Positions 4,874-7,196 of a stretch of 7,196 nucleotides of DNA are shown in pieces. The DNA is from a bacterium (GTDB lineage Bacteria > Latescibacterota > UBA2968 > GCA-2709665): NCBI GenBank assembly GCA_027619145.1, contig JAQCGA010000201.1, positions 1 to 7,196 of the forward strand, read 5' to 3'. How positions within the stretch are numbered: position 1 is the first letter of the stretch; every line of letters begins with the position of its first letter. The position numbers and the translations under genes were made by a program. The notes under the pieces were generated by a model. That model was not told the origin of the DNA and made no database searches. It worked only from the letters and a program-made list of their open reading frames with translations.

Positions 4874-7196
4874 ATGCGCCCAATTCTGCAGCTCTCTCTC
4901 TTCCTAATTTTCGTCTGGACCGCTACAGGTGTTCCCGCCGAAGCACAAGAGGCCCAGCCCGATACCATCGCCGCATCGGACAGTCTCAAAACCGCCGTTC
5001 CTGACTCAATTCAGAGCGCAGAAAAAAAGAAAAAAAAGAAAACCTTCGAGGAAACAATCAAAGACCTCGAAACCATCGAAGGGCTGTTCACCCTCTACCG
5101 GAAAACCGAAGACGGCACAGTTCTCATGGAAATTCGACCAGAACAATTCGAGCAACTCTTCCTATTTGCCCTCACCCGAGAAGCCGGAGACGGTTCCTAC
5201 TTCGACTCTGCCGCCATGATGTACCACTTTCCATTCATCCTCAAACGTGTTGGGAAAACCGCCCAACTCATCCATAAAAACGTCTATTTCCGCGCCGATG
5301 AAGACGCAGCCATGCAACGAGCCATTGCCCGAGGCGTATCGAACTCCATCCTGGGCGTTGCCAAAATGGTGGACAGCGAACCCCACCCCGAGCGCGGAAG
5401 CATCCTGGTAGAAGCCAACGGTTTTTTTATTCAGGACCTCGCCGAAGTGGGCCTCAGCACAGACAACCGCAAACTCTCCTACAGCTTCGACAAAAACAAC
5501 AGCTCCTTTGGAAAACTACAATCCTTTCCCAGAAACACCGAAATCGAAGTCATCCTCCACTTCAAAAGCAGCAAACCAAAGCCCACCACAACCATTCCAG
5601 ATTCGCGCAGCTTTTTGCACACCTATCATTACAGCCTGTCCATCTTGCCAAAAACAGACTACCGTCCCCGCATTGCAGATGACCGCGTAGGCCATTTCCT
5701 CACCATGTATCAAGACTACGACACCGTCCTCAAAGACACACCCTATACCCGCTACATCAACCGCTGGCGTCTGGAAAAATCCAACCCTGGAAAACAGCTC
5801 TCAAAACCCAAACAACCCATCGTATTCTGGCTGGAAAACACCATCCCAGAACCCTATCGAGACGCCGTAAAAAAAGGCATCCTGGCCTGGAATATCCCCT
5901 TCGAGCGCATCGGCTTCAAAGACGCCATCGTCGTCAAACAACAACCCGATGACGCAGAATGGGACCCTGCAGACGTACGCTACAGCACCGTACGCTGGAT
6001 GTTCAATCCCGGCGCGGGGTATGCCATTGGTCCTTCACGCGCCAATCCGTTCACTGGCGAAATCTACGACGCAGACATCCGCATCAGTGCAGACATGCTC
6101 CGTTCCGTCTTCCGCAAATATGAAGAATTTGCAAAACCCATCGCGCACACCGAAGAAGCCCTGCCCGAAACCAAACTGGGTCAGGCAGCCTACGGCTATT
6201 GCGACTACGCAGACGGCGTCGCACAACAGGCCGCATTCGGATGGAACCTGTTGGCCGTGCGCGGGCCGGTAAATCCCACAGACCCAGAAGGCAAAAAATT
6301 CCTCAATCAATTTCTCACCCACGTCGTCGCACACGAAGTAGGCCACACCTTAGGCCTGCGCCACAATTTCAAATCCAGCACCCTGCACGCCGTGGACCAG
6401 CTCCAGGACAAAACCCTGACCGGCGAACAGGGCCTTGCCGGTTCTGTCATGGATTATTTACCCGTTAACCTGGCACCCGAAGGCCAGAAACAGGGCGATT
6501 ATTACCAGACCACCCCCGGCCCGTATGACCACTGGGCCATCGAGTACGCGTACCGGGACTTTGACAACCCCGAAAAAGAAAAACTCGCACTCGAAAAACT
6601 CGCCTCCCACGGATCCGACCCCCGCCTGGCCTACGGCACAGATGAAGACGCCTTCGGTGCACCGCGTGGCCTGGACCCCACAGCCAACCGCTGGGACCTG
6701 GGCGCAAACCCCATCCAGTACCACCAGACCCGCATCGACCTGGCTCGGGAACTCTGGCAGAAAATGGAAGGCGAGTTTGAACAAGAAGGCAACCGATACC
6801 AGAAACTCAGAATGGTATTCGGCCAGGGGTTTTCCGAATACCGAATTGCCGCCCTCAACCTGACCAAATACGTCGGTGGAATATACCATCGTCGAGACCA
6901 CGTAGGAGACCCTGGCAACCGGCTCCCCTTTGAACCGGTTCCTGTCGCAAAACAACGAGAAGCGTTCCACTTCCTCACAGAAAATATCTTCGGCCCACAA
7001 GCGCTCCCGTTTCCACCCAGCCTGCTCAACAAACTCGCACCCGAGCGTTTCTGGGACTTCTCAGACGGTATCTGGAACATGCAACGCCTCGACTATCCAG
7101 TACACAACGTCGTACTCTCCATCCAGAGCAGCCCCCTCAACCTGCTCTATCACCCCCTCCTTCTGAACCGCCTGCTGGACCTGGAACTCTGGACCG
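4874..7196 (+). CDS. Secreted zinc metalloprotease, DUF4953/DUF5117 type, 3' partial
   Basis: Probable extracytoplasmic zinc-dependent endopeptidase with a metzincin-like site. The frame is open from ATG 4874 to the window end, giving 774 complete codons. The signal peptide is residues 1-24 (hydrophobic core LQLSLFLIFVW, AEA-Q cleavage). A low-complexity linker follows with six lysines (K51-K56). Residues about 57-330 match the N-terminal DUF5118/DUF5117-type region, starting IEGLFTLYRKTEDGTVLMEI. The peptidase part has the conserved AWNIPFERIGF (338-348), VRYSTVRW (368-375), the zinc site HEVGHTLGLRH (487-497; ligands H487, H491, H497, catalytic E488) and a candidate Met-turn SVMDY (M526). 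All expected catalytic residues are present. Family members are usually about 800-900 residues, so only a C-terminal piece should be missing. The natural substrate is unknown. It has its own promoter and ribosome site and is separated from the HEAT-repeat gene by a terminator. Confidence 0.9.
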   Translation, partial: MRPILQLSLFLIFVWTATGVPAEAQEAQPDTIAASDSLKTAVPDSIQSAEKKKKKKTFEETIKDLETIEGLFTLYRKTEDGTVLMEIRPEQFEQLFLFALTREAGDGSYFDSAAMMYHFPFILKRVGKTAQLIHKNVYFRADEDAAMQRAIARGVSNSILGVAKMVDSEPHPERGSILVEANGFFIQDLAEVGLSTDNRKLSYSFDKNNSSFGKLQSFPRNTEIEVILHFKSSKPKPTTTIPDSRSFLHTYHYSLSILPKTDYRPRIADDRVGHFLTMYQDYDTVLKDTPYTRYINRWRLEKSNPGKQLSKPKQPIVFWLENTIPEPYRDAVKKGILAWNIPFERIGFKDAIVVKQQPDDAEWDPADVRYSTVRWMFNPGAGYAIGPSRANPFTGEIYDADIRISADMLRSVFRKYEEFAKPIAHTEEALPETKLGQAAYGYCDYADGVAQQAAFGWNLLAVRGPVNPTDPEGKKFLNQFLTHVVAHEVGHTLGLRHNFKSSTLHAVDQLQDKTLTGEQGLAGSVMDYLPVNLAPEGQKQGDYYQTTPGPYDHWAIEYAYRDFDNPEKEKLALEKLASHGSDPRLAYGTDEDAFGAPRGLDPTANRWDLGANPIQYHQTRIDLARELWQKMEGEFEQEGNRYQKLRMVFGQGFSEYRIAALNLTKYVGGIYHRRDHVGDPGNRLPFEPVPVAKQREAFHFLTENIFGPQALPFPPSLLNKLAPERFWDFSDGIWNMQRLDYPVHNVVLSIQSSPLNLLYHPLLLNRLLDLELWT

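Noticed and set aside
4929..5219. Lysine-rich open frame of 96 codons overlapping the protease start
   Set aside because: It overlaps the protease frame, which has a promoter, ribosome site, signal peptide and catalytic motifs; its lysine and proline content is a frame-shift artefact.
6458..7000. 180-codon open frame on the - strand inside the protease gene
   Set aside because: It lies wholly within a gene with intact catalytic motifs, shows no recognisable domain and has low-complexity F, V and G runs typical of an antisense shadow.

Overview
The window is bacterial chromosomal DNA with moderately high GC. It holds five protein-coding genes: four on the + strand and one very small gene on the - strand. 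Two genes are cut by the window edges: a large heparinase II/III-like polysaccharide lyase at the left and a zinc metalloprotease of the DUF4953/DUF5117 type at the right. I see no tRNA, rRNA, CRISPR array, insertion sequence or phage gene. Large heparinase-like lyases, exported HEAT-repeat proteins and DUF4953-type proteases suggest an environmental polymer-degrading bacterium, perhaps from a candidate phylum such as Poribacteria or Latescibacterota, or from a relative of the FCB or PVC groups. That placement is inference from gene content; nothing in the window fixes the taxonomy.

Layout. Positions 1-2769 hold the lyase, with its N-terminus missing. Three bases later a convergent gene (2773-2913, - strand) encodes a 46-residue single-pass membrane protein with a textbook Shine-Dalgarno sequence. 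Bases 2914-3030 form a divergent promoter region with a perfect extended -10 element on the + strand and an overlapping -10-like element on the - strand. Positions 3031-3768 encode a 245-residue two-domain protein: a CbiX/SirB-like chelatase fold followed by a sulfite-oxidase-type molybdopterin-binding fold, each apparently lacking a key metal ligand. Positions 3853-4674 encode a secreted protein of about seven HEAT repeats, closed by a strong intrinsic terminator (4691-4735). A well-formed sigma70-type promoter (4766-4794) then drives the secreted metalloprotease, which starts at 4874 and runs past the right edge.

How the genes work together. There is no clear operon: each + strand gene has its own spacer, and three have their own promoter candidates. 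The lyase, HEAT-repeat protein and protease probably all act outside the cytoplasm (polysaccharide breakdown, protein binding or scaffolding, proteolysis), but only the last two have a visible signal peptide. I find no convincing multi-gene system. The most unusual items are the chelatase-like/molybdopterin-like fusion protein with altered metal sites and the tiny convergent membrane-protein gene.
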